A DNA stretch of 64,000 nucleotides. Origin: Clostridiaceae bacterium. GTDB lineage: Bacteria > Bacillota_A > Clostridia > Clostridiales > Clostridiaceae. The DNA lies in the NCBI GenBank assembly GCA_029256485.1, contig JAQSXU010000001.1:62001-126000 (forward strand), read 5' to 3'. This document shows, in pieces, positions 8,687 to 16,134 of this stretch. Numbering within the stretch: the first letter of the stretch is position 1; each line of letters opens with the position of its first letter. The position numbers and the translations under genes are program-made. The notes beneath the pieces were generated by a model. It ran no database searches and was not told the origin of the DNA. It saw only the letters and a list, made by a program, of their open reading frames with translations.

Positions 8687-9175
8687 ATGGAAAAGGTTAA
8701 ATTTTTAGGATTAAATTGTGTTTGTTTAGAGGTAATCAGTAGAGATATATGTAATACTGATAATGATATTATTGAATTTCATGGATTGAATGTGGATTAT
8801 GTAAGAATAGGCAGAAGTGAGAAAAGAATATTAAAAGAAATTGACATAGCAAGAAAGCATCTTGAACAAGGCAAAGGCGTTGAATATAAAAATTTCGTAT
8901 ATTTTTTAGAAGAGCAGATTTATGCAAACAAATATTATATAAAATTTAAAGACGCTTGTGATAAAAAAATCAGTAAATGCAAAAATTATATGGATGGATT
9001 ATTTTATGACTGCTTAAAAGATGTTTGTATGTTCGAAATTTTAAGAGGCGTTATAAATCTTTACCATACAGGATTCTTCTCGGAAAAAGCTTTTAAAGAA
9101 AAACTCAATAGTTATTTGAAACCTGAAAAAGTGGAACTGTTTTACGGTATTTATCAAGGGAAAAAAGCAGTTTAA
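8687..9175 (+). CDS. Hypothetical Cys-rich cytoplasmic protein
   Basis: 162 aa from ATG 8687, preferred over GTG 8681 because AGGAG ends 5 nt before it. No family recognised. It looks mostly helical, with seven to eight cysteines dispersed through it (CVCLEV, DACDKK, DCLKDVC), no signal peptide and no membrane segment. It is transcribed divergently from the TlpA-like gene and has its own terminator at 9191-9222. The divergent pair shares a short AT-rich intergenic region with the operator at 8579-8592. Confidence 0.55.
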   Translation: MEKVKFLGLNCVCLEVISRDICNTDNDIIEFHGLNVDYVRIGRSEKRILKEIDIARKHLEQGKGVEYKNFVYFLEEQIYANKYYIKFKDACDKKISKCKNYMDGLFYDCLKDVCMFEILRGVINLYHTGFFSEKAFKEKLNSYLKPEKVELFYGIYQGKKAV

Positions 9176-9190
9176 TGATAACTATATAAA

Positions 9191-9222
9191 AAATACAAGA
9201 AATAAAATCTTGTATTTTTTTA
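9191..9222 (+). terminator. Rho-independent terminator
   Basis: AAATACAAGA / TCTTGTATTT stem (9191-9200, 9208-9217) followed by a T-rich run. Confidence 0.85.
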
Positions 9223-9374
9223 TTTTATAATTTTTCTTAGAATTAGATATATTTGTGTAATTATTGACTATAATAAATGTCGAACAAAGTACGACTATAA
9301 ACAGCTTTCAACAAAAGTAAAAATAATATATTCTAAATGCAAGTAATTAATATTTGAGAGGAGTGATTGTTTAA

Positions 9375-9974
9375 TTGCTATTAACTAAAGAAGAAAAAGA
9401 AGAAATAGCTACAGAGAACTATTCGTTAGTTTATTATGTTGTGAATAAATTTTTAAATTCAAGAGTTATATATAATGAATTGCATAGTGTTGCAATGGTA
9501 GGATATGCAAAAGCTCTTAATGCTTTTGATACAGAGAGAAATGTTAAGTTTTCAACTTATGCTATAAATTGTATTAAAAATGAAATTCTATTTTTTCTAA
9601 GAAAAGAAAAAAAGTATATGGATAATAATGTTTCACTTGGCACTATTTTATCTATGGATAAAAACGGAAATAATTTAGTGTTAGAAGACACTATTAGTAG
9701 TGAGAATTTACAAGTAAACAGTATTGAAGACGACATTGTATTATGTGATGATATTGATATTTTAAAAAGGGCATTATTACATTTAACACCTAAAGAACAG
9801 TATATTGTAACTTATAGATATGGGTTAGATAAGGGCATTATAAAAACACAAAAAGAAATAGCAAATAAAATAGGAATGAGCCAAGCAAATGTGTCAAAAT
9901 TAGAAAAAAGCATCTTAGATAAACTACAAAAGATTTTAAAGGAAAAATACGGAATGGTCTTTTCTTTTAAATAG
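9375..9974 (+). CDS. Sigma-70 family RNA polymerase sigma factor
   Basis: A 199-aa sigma factor. Region 2 is clear (SVAMVGYAKALNAFD, then VKFSTYAINCIKNEILFFLR) and region 4 carries a helix-turn-helix (LTPKEQYIVTYRYGLD, KEIANKIGMSQANVSKLEK). Region 3 is short or absent. The overall form resembles the small sporulation or phage late sigma factors of Bacillota. TTG 9375 is the likely start, with GAGGAGTG about 10 nt upstream. The region in front of it has a degenerate relative of the operator (TTGACTATAATAAATGTCG at 9264). It may direct RNA polymerase to the element's own genes. Which promoters it reads cannot be told from this window, because most visible promoters look like housekeeping -35/-10 boxes. 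Confidence 0.85.
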   Translation: MLLTKEEKEEIATENYSLVYYVVNKFLNSRVIYNELHSVAMVGYAKALNAFDTERNVKFSTYAINCIKNEILFFLRKEKKYMDNNVSLGTILSMDKNGNNLVLEDTISSENLQVNSIEDDIVLCDDIDILKRALLHLTPKEQYIVTYRYGLDKGIIKTQKEIANKIGMSQANVSKLEKSILDKLQKILKEKYGMVFSFK

Positions 9975-10113
9975 ATTTAATTTAAGTATACAATAATTTA
10001 ATTATTTTGTAAATATCATTTTTAATTAGATATTATTATTATTCATAAAGGGTGTATCAGTCGGGAATAGACAAAATAAAAAAATACTATATTAAAGATG
10101 GAGGAATAATTTA

Positions 10114-10353
10114 ATGATAGAAAAAGTAATAGGATTAGGTTATGAAAATTATATAGACAAAAAAAGAGTTATAGCGGTATTAAATATAAATTCTGAAAAA
10201 ACAATCGACCTTATGAAGAGGGCTGAAAAAGAAGGTAATTTAATTGATGTTACTACTGGTAGAAAAACAAAATCGCTAATATTAACTGATACTAATTTAA
10301 TTTTTATTTCCGCAAAGAATCCAAATGCAATTTTAGAAAAATTTTCTGTGTAA
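10114..10353 (+). CDS. remA: RemA-family DNA-binding regulator
   Basis: 79 aa, aligning from end to end with the RemA/YlzA (DUF370) family. Conserved stretches are KVIGLGYENYI, KKRVIAV with Arg18, GNLIDVTTGRKTKS with Arg50 and Lys51, and ILTDTNLIFISAKNP. In Bacillus subtilis RemA the equivalents of Arg18, Arg50 and Arg51 matter for DNA binding (from memory of the literature), so two are kept and one is a conservative change. RemA assembles into ring-shaped oligomers and activates matrix genes. An element-borne copy 29 bp before clpX suggests a local regulator. It is one candidate binder of the repeated operator, but nothing in the sequence proves it. Confidence 0.85.
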   Translation: MIEKVIGLGYENYIDKKRVIAVLNINSEKTIDLMKRAEKEGNLIDVTTGRKTKSLILTDTNLIFISAKNPNAILEKFSV

Positions 10354-10382
10354 AACAAATGAATAATTAAGGGGGTAATTAA

Positions 10383-11543
10383 ATGTCAAGACAATGCTCA
10401 TTTTGTGGCAGAACTGAAGAAGATAATATTATGATAATTGAAGGTGTAGGTGCAAATATCTGTAAAGATTGTATTTCTTCCTGCAATGAAACAATTAATG
10501 AATTAGGTGAAAATGAAAATATTGAAAACAAAACTTTTATGAAACCACATGAAATTAAAGAAAAACTTGATAAGTATATTATCGGACAAGAAGAAACTAA
10601 AAAAATCCTTTCGGTTGCAGTATATAACCATTACAAAAGAATTAATTCAAAATCTAAAGTAGATATACAAAAGACAAATATACTCCTGATAGGTCCGACT
10701 GGTTCTGGAAAAACATATGTAATGCAAACTTTAGCAGATATTTTAGATGTGCCAATTGTAATAGCAGACGCTACTTCTTTAACAGAGGCAGGATATATTG
10801 GAGAAGATGTTGAATCAATACTTGAAAAATTAATTAAAAAAGCTGGTGGAAATATTGAGAAAGCCGAAAAAGGAATAGTTTATATTGATGAAATTGATAA
10901 AATTGCATCAAGAAGTCTTGAAGGCAGAAAAAATTCAAAAGACCCCTCTGGTGAAGGAGTACAACAAGCATTGCTGAAAATGGTTGAAGATAGTGATATA
11001 TATGTTCCAATGGGTGAAAGTTCATTGATGAAAAAAAAGACTATGATTAATACCAAAAATATATTATTTGTTTGTGGGGGAGCATTTGTAGGTATCGACA
11101 AAATAGTAAATGAAAGAACTTCTCCTACAAAAAAAACAATTGGCTTTAATTCCAATGAAAAAGTCCATGTAACTGATACGGATACAGAGGTAATACAACA
11201 AGATGTAATAGAATATGGGTTAATTCCTGAATTTGTAGGAAGAATCCCTGTAATATCAACACTAAGACCATTAAGCAAAGTAGACCTTACTGATATTTTA
11301 ATAAAACCTAAAAACGCAATATTAAAGCAATATAAAGAGCTATTTAAAATTGATGGTGTAAAACTTGATTTTGAAAAAGGAGCTGTAGACTTTATTGTTG
11401 AAGAAGCCCTTAAAAGAAATATTGGAGCAAGAGGATTAAAAGGAGTAATAGAGAAAAGAATGTATGAATTAATGTTTGAGTTACCAAAGCAAGAAGATGT
11501 TAAATCTTACGTTATTACTAAAGACATATTAATTAAAAAATAA
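10383..11543 (+). CDS. clpX: ClpX-like unfoldase with altered substrate loop
   Basis: 386-aa AAA+ protein of the ClpX family. The N-terminal zinc-binding domain has CSFC near residue 5 and ICKDC near 29. Walker A GPTGSGKTY is near 103, pore loop GYIGEDVES replaces GYVG, and Walker B is VYIDEIDKIA. The IGF loop used for docking to ClpP is present (KKTIGFNSNEK). The RKH pore loop that recognises ssrA-type substrates is missing: after PMGE the sequence reads SSLMKKKTMINT instead of a GGRKHP-like motif. This suggests a plasmid-borne unfoldase that can still use host ClpP but selects different substrates. SD AAGGGGG precedes the ATG, and a terminator follows. Confidence 0.9.
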   Translation: MSRQCSFCGRTEEDNIMIIEGVGANICKDCISSCNETINELGENENIENKTFMKPHEIKEKLDKYIIGQEETKKILSVAVYNHYKRINSKSKVDIQKTNILLIGPTGSGKTYVMQTLADILDVPIVIADATSLTEAGYIGEDVESILEKLIKKAGGNIEKAEKGIVYIDEIDKIASRSLEGRKNSKDPSGEGVQQALLKMVEDSDIYVPMGESSLMKKKTMINTKNILFVCGGAFVGIDKIVNERTSPTKKTIGFNSNEKVHVTDTDTEVIQQDVIEYGLIPEFVGRIPVISTLRPLSKVDLTDILIKPKNAILKQYKELFKIDGVKLDFEKGAVDFIVEEALKRNIGARGLKGVIEKRMYELMFELPKQEDVKSYVITKDILIKK

Positions 11544-11552
11544 ATTTAGTTT

Positions 11553-11586
11553 AATTAGGGATATCTTAGAATATCCCTTTAATTTT
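11553..11586 (+). terminator. Terminator after clpX
   Basis: AGGGATAT / ATATCCCT stem (11557-11564, 11571-11578) extended by AATT pairs and followed by TTTAATTTTT. Confidence 0.8.
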
Positions 11587-11589
11587 TAA

Positions 11590-12163
11590 AAAAATGAAAG
11601 AAGTGATTCATATTTAATAGATTGTTACACTGAAAATTGGAACACATTACAAAAAGAAGGACAAGCTCATTATTACAATGTTAGAGCTAATTTTAATAAA
11701 TTTAACAAATCAGAAGATTTTCTTTTCTTAACAAGAACATGCACAAACGGATTAATTAGATTTAGCAAACAAGGAGAATTTAACAATTCTTTTCATTTCT
11801 CACGACCAGGAATAAATCCAGAAAAATTAAAACAAATAATTCTTGAATGGTCAGCAAAAGCCAAAATGTAAAATTTTTAACTCAAGATTACAAATTAATT
11901 AAAACATACCTTGGGGACTTAATATATTTAGACGCTCCATATTTAAATACTGCTGGTATGTATTATGGAAAAATAAATTATGAAGATGTTGCCATGAGTT
12001 TTGATGGCAAACAAGGAGAAGTTGATAAACAGGCTATGTGCCAATGGAGTTATTTAGTAAACACATTTATATATATTCAGGTGTTAGCAGTTTTAAAAGG
12101 CTTAAAATCAAGGTGCAGTAGATGTGAAAGAAAGTCTTTACTTGAATTTCTAAGTATTCTATA
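11590..12163 (+). pseudogene. Decayed D12-class (Dam-like) adenine methyltransferase
   Basis: No start codon is found for the first open stretch, which begins just after a TAA and reads LIDCYTENWNTLQ, YYNVRANFN, FLFLTRTCTNGLIRFSKQGEFN, as in Dam/D12 adenine methyltransferases. A frameshift near 11860 moves the frame to NVKFLTQDYKLIKTYLGDLIYLDAPY, where the catalytic DPPY has become DAPY. The N-terminal SAM-binding FxGxG part is absent and the C-terminus is unrelated. The gene is therefore truncated, frameshifted and active-site damaged. It lies between the clpX terminator and the T4SS operon. Confidence 0.7.
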
Positions 12164-12327
12164 AAAATGAAAAAATATTATGTTTTTCTAATTAATAAGC
12201 TTTATAGAAATTGTAAAACAACAAATCATTGCATATATTATATAAAACATTATTAGACGACTATAGTGTTGAGATTATTGTTTAAAAAAAATATAATAAA
12301 ACTACAAATTAAAGGGAGGTGAGTCAT

Positions 12328-12765
12328 TTGATAATGACAATGAAAAAAAACGTATCATTTATTGTGATTTTAACGGTATTATTAACAATTTTATTAAGTT
12401 TTGGAGCACCGATGATAGCTTTTGCTGATGGAGATAATAATGACCCAGGTGGAATAGATGTTACAGTTGGTGAAGATGGAACTTTAACCATTGAAGGTCC
12501 TGGCTTTGACAGAGAAGAAGGCGAATCTGCATTTACTTCTTTTATCAATCAATATAAATACTTTATCACTGGATTTGCAGGTGTTGCGGCCACTACAATG
12601 CTTTTAATATTTATTAAAAACTTTATGACACTTGGAGCAAGTGCAGGAAATCCTCAAGCAAGAAGTCAAGCGTTAATGGGATGTTTATGGACATTCATTG
12701 CTACAGCAGGACTCGGAGGAGTTACATTGTTTGTAGGATTTGCTTACAACGTGTTCCGTTTCTAA
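12328..12765 (+). CDS. VirB2-like T4SS membrane protein
   Basis: About 145 aa from TTG 12328, which is 8 nt after GGAGG; ATG 12334 and GTG 12319 are alternatives. A signal peptide (ILTVLLTILLSFGAPMIAFA) is followed by an acidic spacer (DGDNNDPGG), then two hydrophobic helices separated by a short polar loop (GASAGNPQARSQ), ending in the second helix. This is the architecture of VirB2/TrbC-like conjugative pilin homologues, and it is the first gene of the T4SS operon as in many Gram-positive systems. The assignment is by topology and position. Confidence 0.65.
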   Translation: MIMTMKKNVSFIVILTVLLTILLSFGAPMIAFADGDNNDPGGIDVTVGEDGTLTIEGPGFDREEGESAFTSFINQYKYFITGFAGVAATTMLLIFIKNFMTLGASAGNPQARSQALMGCLWTFIATAGLGGVTLFVGFAYNVFRF

Positions 12766-12799
12766 CAAAAATAATTTAAGCCACTGAAGGAGGTGAAAT

Positions 12800-12844
12800 A
12801 TGTCAATGGCATCCACTAAGGAGGCTATTGGCATTTTTTTATGA
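12800..12844 (+). CDS. Possible 14-codon leader peptide ahead of prgI
   Basis: AAGGAGGTG at 12787-12794 precedes an ATG at 12800 that opens a 14-codon frame (MSMASTKEAIGIFL). Its TGA overlaps the ATG of the next gene as ATGA (12841-12844). The codons AAG-GAG-G inside the frame form a second Shine-Dalgarno-like sequence. That sequence lies in the loop of a 7-bp stem (CAATGGC / GCTATTG, one G-U pair). The layout suggests translational coupling or leader-controlled translation of the PrgI-like gene. It resembles the 14-codon leader before tadZ. Confidence 0.5.
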   Translation: MSMASTKEAIGIFL

Positions 12845-13149
12845 GAGTATACAATGTACCACCAGATATGAATGAGAAGGAAAAAATAATAGGAGGATTA
12901 TTCAATATAAATCAATTTTTCTGGATTGTCGGAGGAATTGGAATAGGAGCTACCGTTTTTGCGTTATGCTATTTGCTATTCGGAGGAACTGGAGCGATTA
13001 TATTGGGATTACCACTTTGCTTTTCAGGTTTTCCTTTTGCAATATACAAAAAAAATGGATTAACACTGTATCAATATATTACAAGAAAAAGAAAATTTAA
13101 AAAGAAAGTTCATAAACTACCAAATATTAGGAAAGAGGTGAAATTATAA
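12841..13149 (+). CDS. prgI: PrgI/VirB3-like T4SS protein
   Basis: A 102-aa membrane protein matching the PrgI family of Gram-positive T4SS. It has VYNVPPDMNEKEKIIGGLFN at the N-terminus, two membrane segments (FFWIVGGIGIGATVFALCYL and a second Gly-rich one) and a basic C-terminal tail. PrgI/VirB3 proteins are small inner-membrane partners of the VirB4 ATPase. The start overlaps the leader ORF as ATGA. The stop overlaps the next start as TAATG, so translation is coupled into the VirB4-like genes. Confidence 0.85.
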   Translation: MRVYNVPPDMNEKEKIIGGLFNINQFFWIVGGIGIGATVFALCYLLFGGTGAIILGLPLCFSGFPFAIYKKNGLTLYQYITRKRKFKKKVHKLPNIRKEVKL

Positions 13150-14165
13150 TGGTTGGAGCAATTATTGCTTTAATAATATTTTTAGGAATACTTGGGGGAA
13201 TGAGTTTTTTGATGTATAAAACAATGAAAAAAACTGACCCAAACAATCAAGATACATCTGCAATAGATACAATTACAACAGCTCAGGAGTTTTTGCCATT
13301 TGAAGATATAAAAGACGGAATGATTATCTTAGGTGGACACAAATATAGAGCTATTATTGAGTGTTCATCAACAAATTATAACTTGAAGACAGATAAAGAG
13401 AAGGAAATTATAGAAATATCATTCCAGAGATTTTTAAATTCGCTTACATTCCCGATTACTTTTTTCATACAGACTAAAGTGATTGACAATAGTAAAATGC
13501 TTACTTCATTAAGAGAGGAATTAATAGAAAGTATTAAGGATTATCCTCAACTTGAAGAATATGCAAATATTTATCTAAATGAAATGCATAATTTAGATTC
13601 TTATGTAGGTAATAACAAACAAAAGAAAAAATATATAATTGTTAATTTTGATGAAGCGATTAATCTTGGGAATTTAAGTGATGAAGAAAAATATAAATAT
13701 TCTTCAAAAGAAATTTACACAAGAGCTTCTATTTTAAGTGATGGGCTAAGTTCAGTTGGTGTTAAAACAAAAATACTAAACACAAAAGAACTCGCAGAAC
13801 TTGTGTATTCAGTATATCACAAAGACAATTATTCTCAATTTGAAAATGTAGTTAGTGGAGAATTTTTATCACTTATTACAGAATCTGAAAACAAAATTAT
13901 AAATTTATCAGATGATGCAAAAATAGATTGGATTTTATATGAAGCTCAAATGAGAATTCAAAAAGAGTTACTTAATGAAAATTTGCCTTCTTTTATAAAA
14001 AACAACTGTGAAAAAAGTTTAAGTACTTTAGATAAATTAAGAGATGAAGTAGGAGCTTATTATAAAGAAATTACTCCAGAGGAAATTGTGACAGAAGATA
14101 TAGAGCATGAAAAGGAAATAAGGAAAAATGGATTACTAAAAGCAAAAAAAGGGGGAAGTAAGTAA
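13149..14165 (+). CDS. VirB4 N-terminal-domain-like T4SS protein
   Basis: 338 aa with one N-terminal membrane segment and then a cytoplasmic domain. FLPFEDIKDGMIILGGHKYRA and EKEIIEISFQRFLNSLTFPI resemble the N-terminal (CagE/TrbE/VirB-type) domain of VirB4-like proteins, including their usual 'ISFQRFLNSL..PI' stretch. There is no P-loop. The next gene, which overlaps by TAATG, encodes a VirB4-type ATPase. A reasonable reading is that the VirB4 function is divided between two proteins, the first being membrane-anchored. It could instead be an independent accessory protein built on a duplicated domain. Confidence 0.65.
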   Translation: MVGAIIALIIFLGILGGMSFLMYKTMKKTDPNNQDTSAIDTITTAQEFLPFEDIKDGMIILGGHKYRAIIECSSTNYNLKTDKEKEIIEISFQRFLNSLTFPITFFIQTKVIDNSKMLTSLREELIESIKDYPQLEEYANIYLNEMHNLDSYVGNNKQKKKYIIVNFDEAINLGNLSDEEKYKYSSKEIYTRASILSDGLSSVGVKTKILNTKELAELVYSVYHKDNYSQFENVVSGEFLSLITESENKIINLSDDAKIDWILYEAQMRIQKELLNENLPSFIKNNCEKSLSTLDKLRDEVGAYYKEITPEEIVTEDIEHEKEIRKNGLLKAKKGGSK

Positions 14166-16102
14166 TGATAATTAAGCCAAATACACAAGAAAAAAGCAAA
14201 AAAAATAAGAAAAATAAAGCAACTAATACAAGTGATAGTCAACCTAAGAAGGATGATATTGTTTTAGGCAAAGGAATAAGAACTATAAAAGATTTGTTTG
14301 CTCCTCCTTCATTTGACAGAAGTGATGAAGACTGCGTTAAGGTAGGAAATAAGTTTGTTCGTTCTTTTGTAATGAATGGTTATCCATCAAACGTATCTGT
14401 CGGATGGCTTGATTATTTATTTAATTATGACGGGGATATGGATACAGTAATTTATGTAGACCCTGCCGATGAACGAACTGCATTAGATGAATTGACTAAT
14501 AAAATAACACAGTTTGAAGCTCAACTTTCCATAGAACTTGATAAAGGAAATATTAAAAACGTTACAAGATTAAAAAATACAATTAACTCATTGTATGAAC
14601 AAAGAGAAAGATTGGAACAAAACTATGAAAACTTATTCCATGTAGAAATATTAAGCAATCTATATACTAATAACAAAGAAGAATTAGATAAACAAACACA
14701 ACTTATCGACAATAAATTAAAAGGAAGAAAAATTAATTTAATGCCATTATATTTAAGACAAGATGATGGATATAAGTCAGTTTTACCTTTTGGGAAAAAT
14801 TATATTGGAGATAAGTATAGAAACTTTAATTCTGGTGCATTAACAGCGTGTTTTCCATTTTATAATTCAGAAATATCTCATAATAATGGAGTGTTTTGTG
14901 GAATTAACTTATCAACCATGACACCAGTATTAATCGACTTTTATGATAGAAAAATACTTAACAATGGAAATCTCACAGTTTTTGGACAAGCAGGTTCAGG
15001 AAAAACATTTTTTGTATCAATGCTTACTTTAAGGTCGGCTCTTAAAGGAATAAAAACTGTTATTATAGACCCCGAAGGGGAATATGCGAAACTTACAAAT
15101 GCTATAGGGGGCAGTCATATTTACATTGCTCCAAATAGTGATACACATATTAATCCATTTGACCTTGAAGAAGAAGAATTAGAAGACGGAAGCAAAGAAG
15201 TAAAAATTAAAGATAAAGTTGCTGACGTATTAAGTCTTATTGCAGTAATGGCAGGTGGAATTAATCAAGAACAAAAATCAATGCTTTCATACATTATTAC
15301 AGAATTATATGAAGAAAGAGGATTTACAGAAGATTCTAAGAGTTTATATATTACTGAACCATTTTTTGATGAAGAAAGTGGAGAATTTTATCATGATGGC
15401 ATTAAAAAACCAATGCCTATTTTTAGTGATTTCCATAAAAAATTAGAAGAATTTGCGAATGCTGAAAATAATAAGGAATTAAAAAGTCTTGCTAATGCGT
15501 TAAAAATGTTTAAGAAAGAAGGAGTATACGGTATGTTTGATTGTCAGACTTCTTCAAATTTAGCAGATTTCAAAAACTCACCTATTGTAACATTCGATAT
15601 TAGTAAGCTTGAAGAAGGTGGAGATATTCTAAGACCAATAGGTATGTATATAGCTTTATCTTGGACATGGGAAAAATTCGTAAAGAAAAATCCAGAAATT
15701 AAAAAGCGTGTAGTTGCAGACGAAGCATGGATGCTTGTAAGCAAGAGTATGCCTGGACATGAATATACATCAGCGTTCCTTGAAAAAGCGGCCAGAAGAA
15801 TACGTAAGAGAAATGGTGGATTACTGGTTGCTTCACAAAACTTTATTGAATTTGCTAATAATGACCAAGGAAAAGCTGTTTTAACAAATGCAGTAGTAAA
15901 TGTATTCTTACAGCAAAATGCAACAGATATAGATGGTGTACAAGAAACATTTAATCTATCAGACGGAGAGAAAAATTTTCTTCTTGGAGCGAAAAAAGGA
16001 GAAATGTTAATAAAAATGAACGGTGAAAGTTCAGTAGCATATGCAATGGCATTTGATTATGAAACACAATTGATTTCAAAGGCATATGTATCAAAAGACT
16101 AA
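14165..16102 (+). CDS. virB4: VirB4-like T4SS ATPase
   Basis: 645-aa ATPase of the VirB4/TrbE family. Walker A is GQAGSGKTF at about residues 274-282, followed by KTVIIDPEGEYAKL. Walker B is RVVADEAWMLV near 515, with the downstream signature VASQNFIEF and NVFLQQNATD. A coiled-coil-like stretch sits near residues 100-165. VirB4 ATPases energise T4SS assembly and substrate transfer at the membrane. The length is normal for Gram-positive members. It is preceded by a protein resembling a VirB4 N-terminal domain and followed by the VirB6-like gene. Confidence 0.9.
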   Translation: MIIKPNTQEKSKKNKKNKATNTSDSQPKKDDIVLGKGIRTIKDLFAPPSFDRSDEDCVKVGNKFVRSFVMNGYPSNVSVGWLDYLFNYDGDMDTVIYVDPADERTALDELTNKITQFEAQLSIELDKGNIKNVTRLKNTINSLYEQRERLEQNYENLFHVEILSNLYTNNKEELDKQTQLIDNKLKGRKINLMPLYLRQDDGYKSVLPFGKNYIGDKYRNFNSGALTACFPFYNSEISHNNGVFCGINLSTMTPVLIDFYDRKILNNGNLTVFGQAGSGKTFFVSMLTLRSALKGIKTVIIDPEGEYAKLTNAIGGSHIYIAPNSDTHINPFDLEEEELEDGSKEVKIKDKVADVLSLIAVMAGGINQEQKSMLSYIITELYEERGFTEDSKSLYITEPFFDEESGEFYHDGIKKPMPIFSDFHKKLEEFANAENNKELKSLANALKMFKKEGVYGMFDCQTSSNLADFKNSPIVTFDISKLEEGGDILRPIGMYIALSWTWEKFVKKNPEIKKRVVADEAWMLVSKSMPGHEYTSAFLEKAARRIRKRNGGLLVASQNFIEFANNDQGKAVLTNAVVNVFLQQNATDIDGVQETFNLSDGEKNFLLGAKKGEMLIKMNGESSVAYAMAFDYETQLISKAYVSKD

Positions 16103-16134
16103 TCAAAATTCTTAGAGAAAGGAGGTTTTACAGT

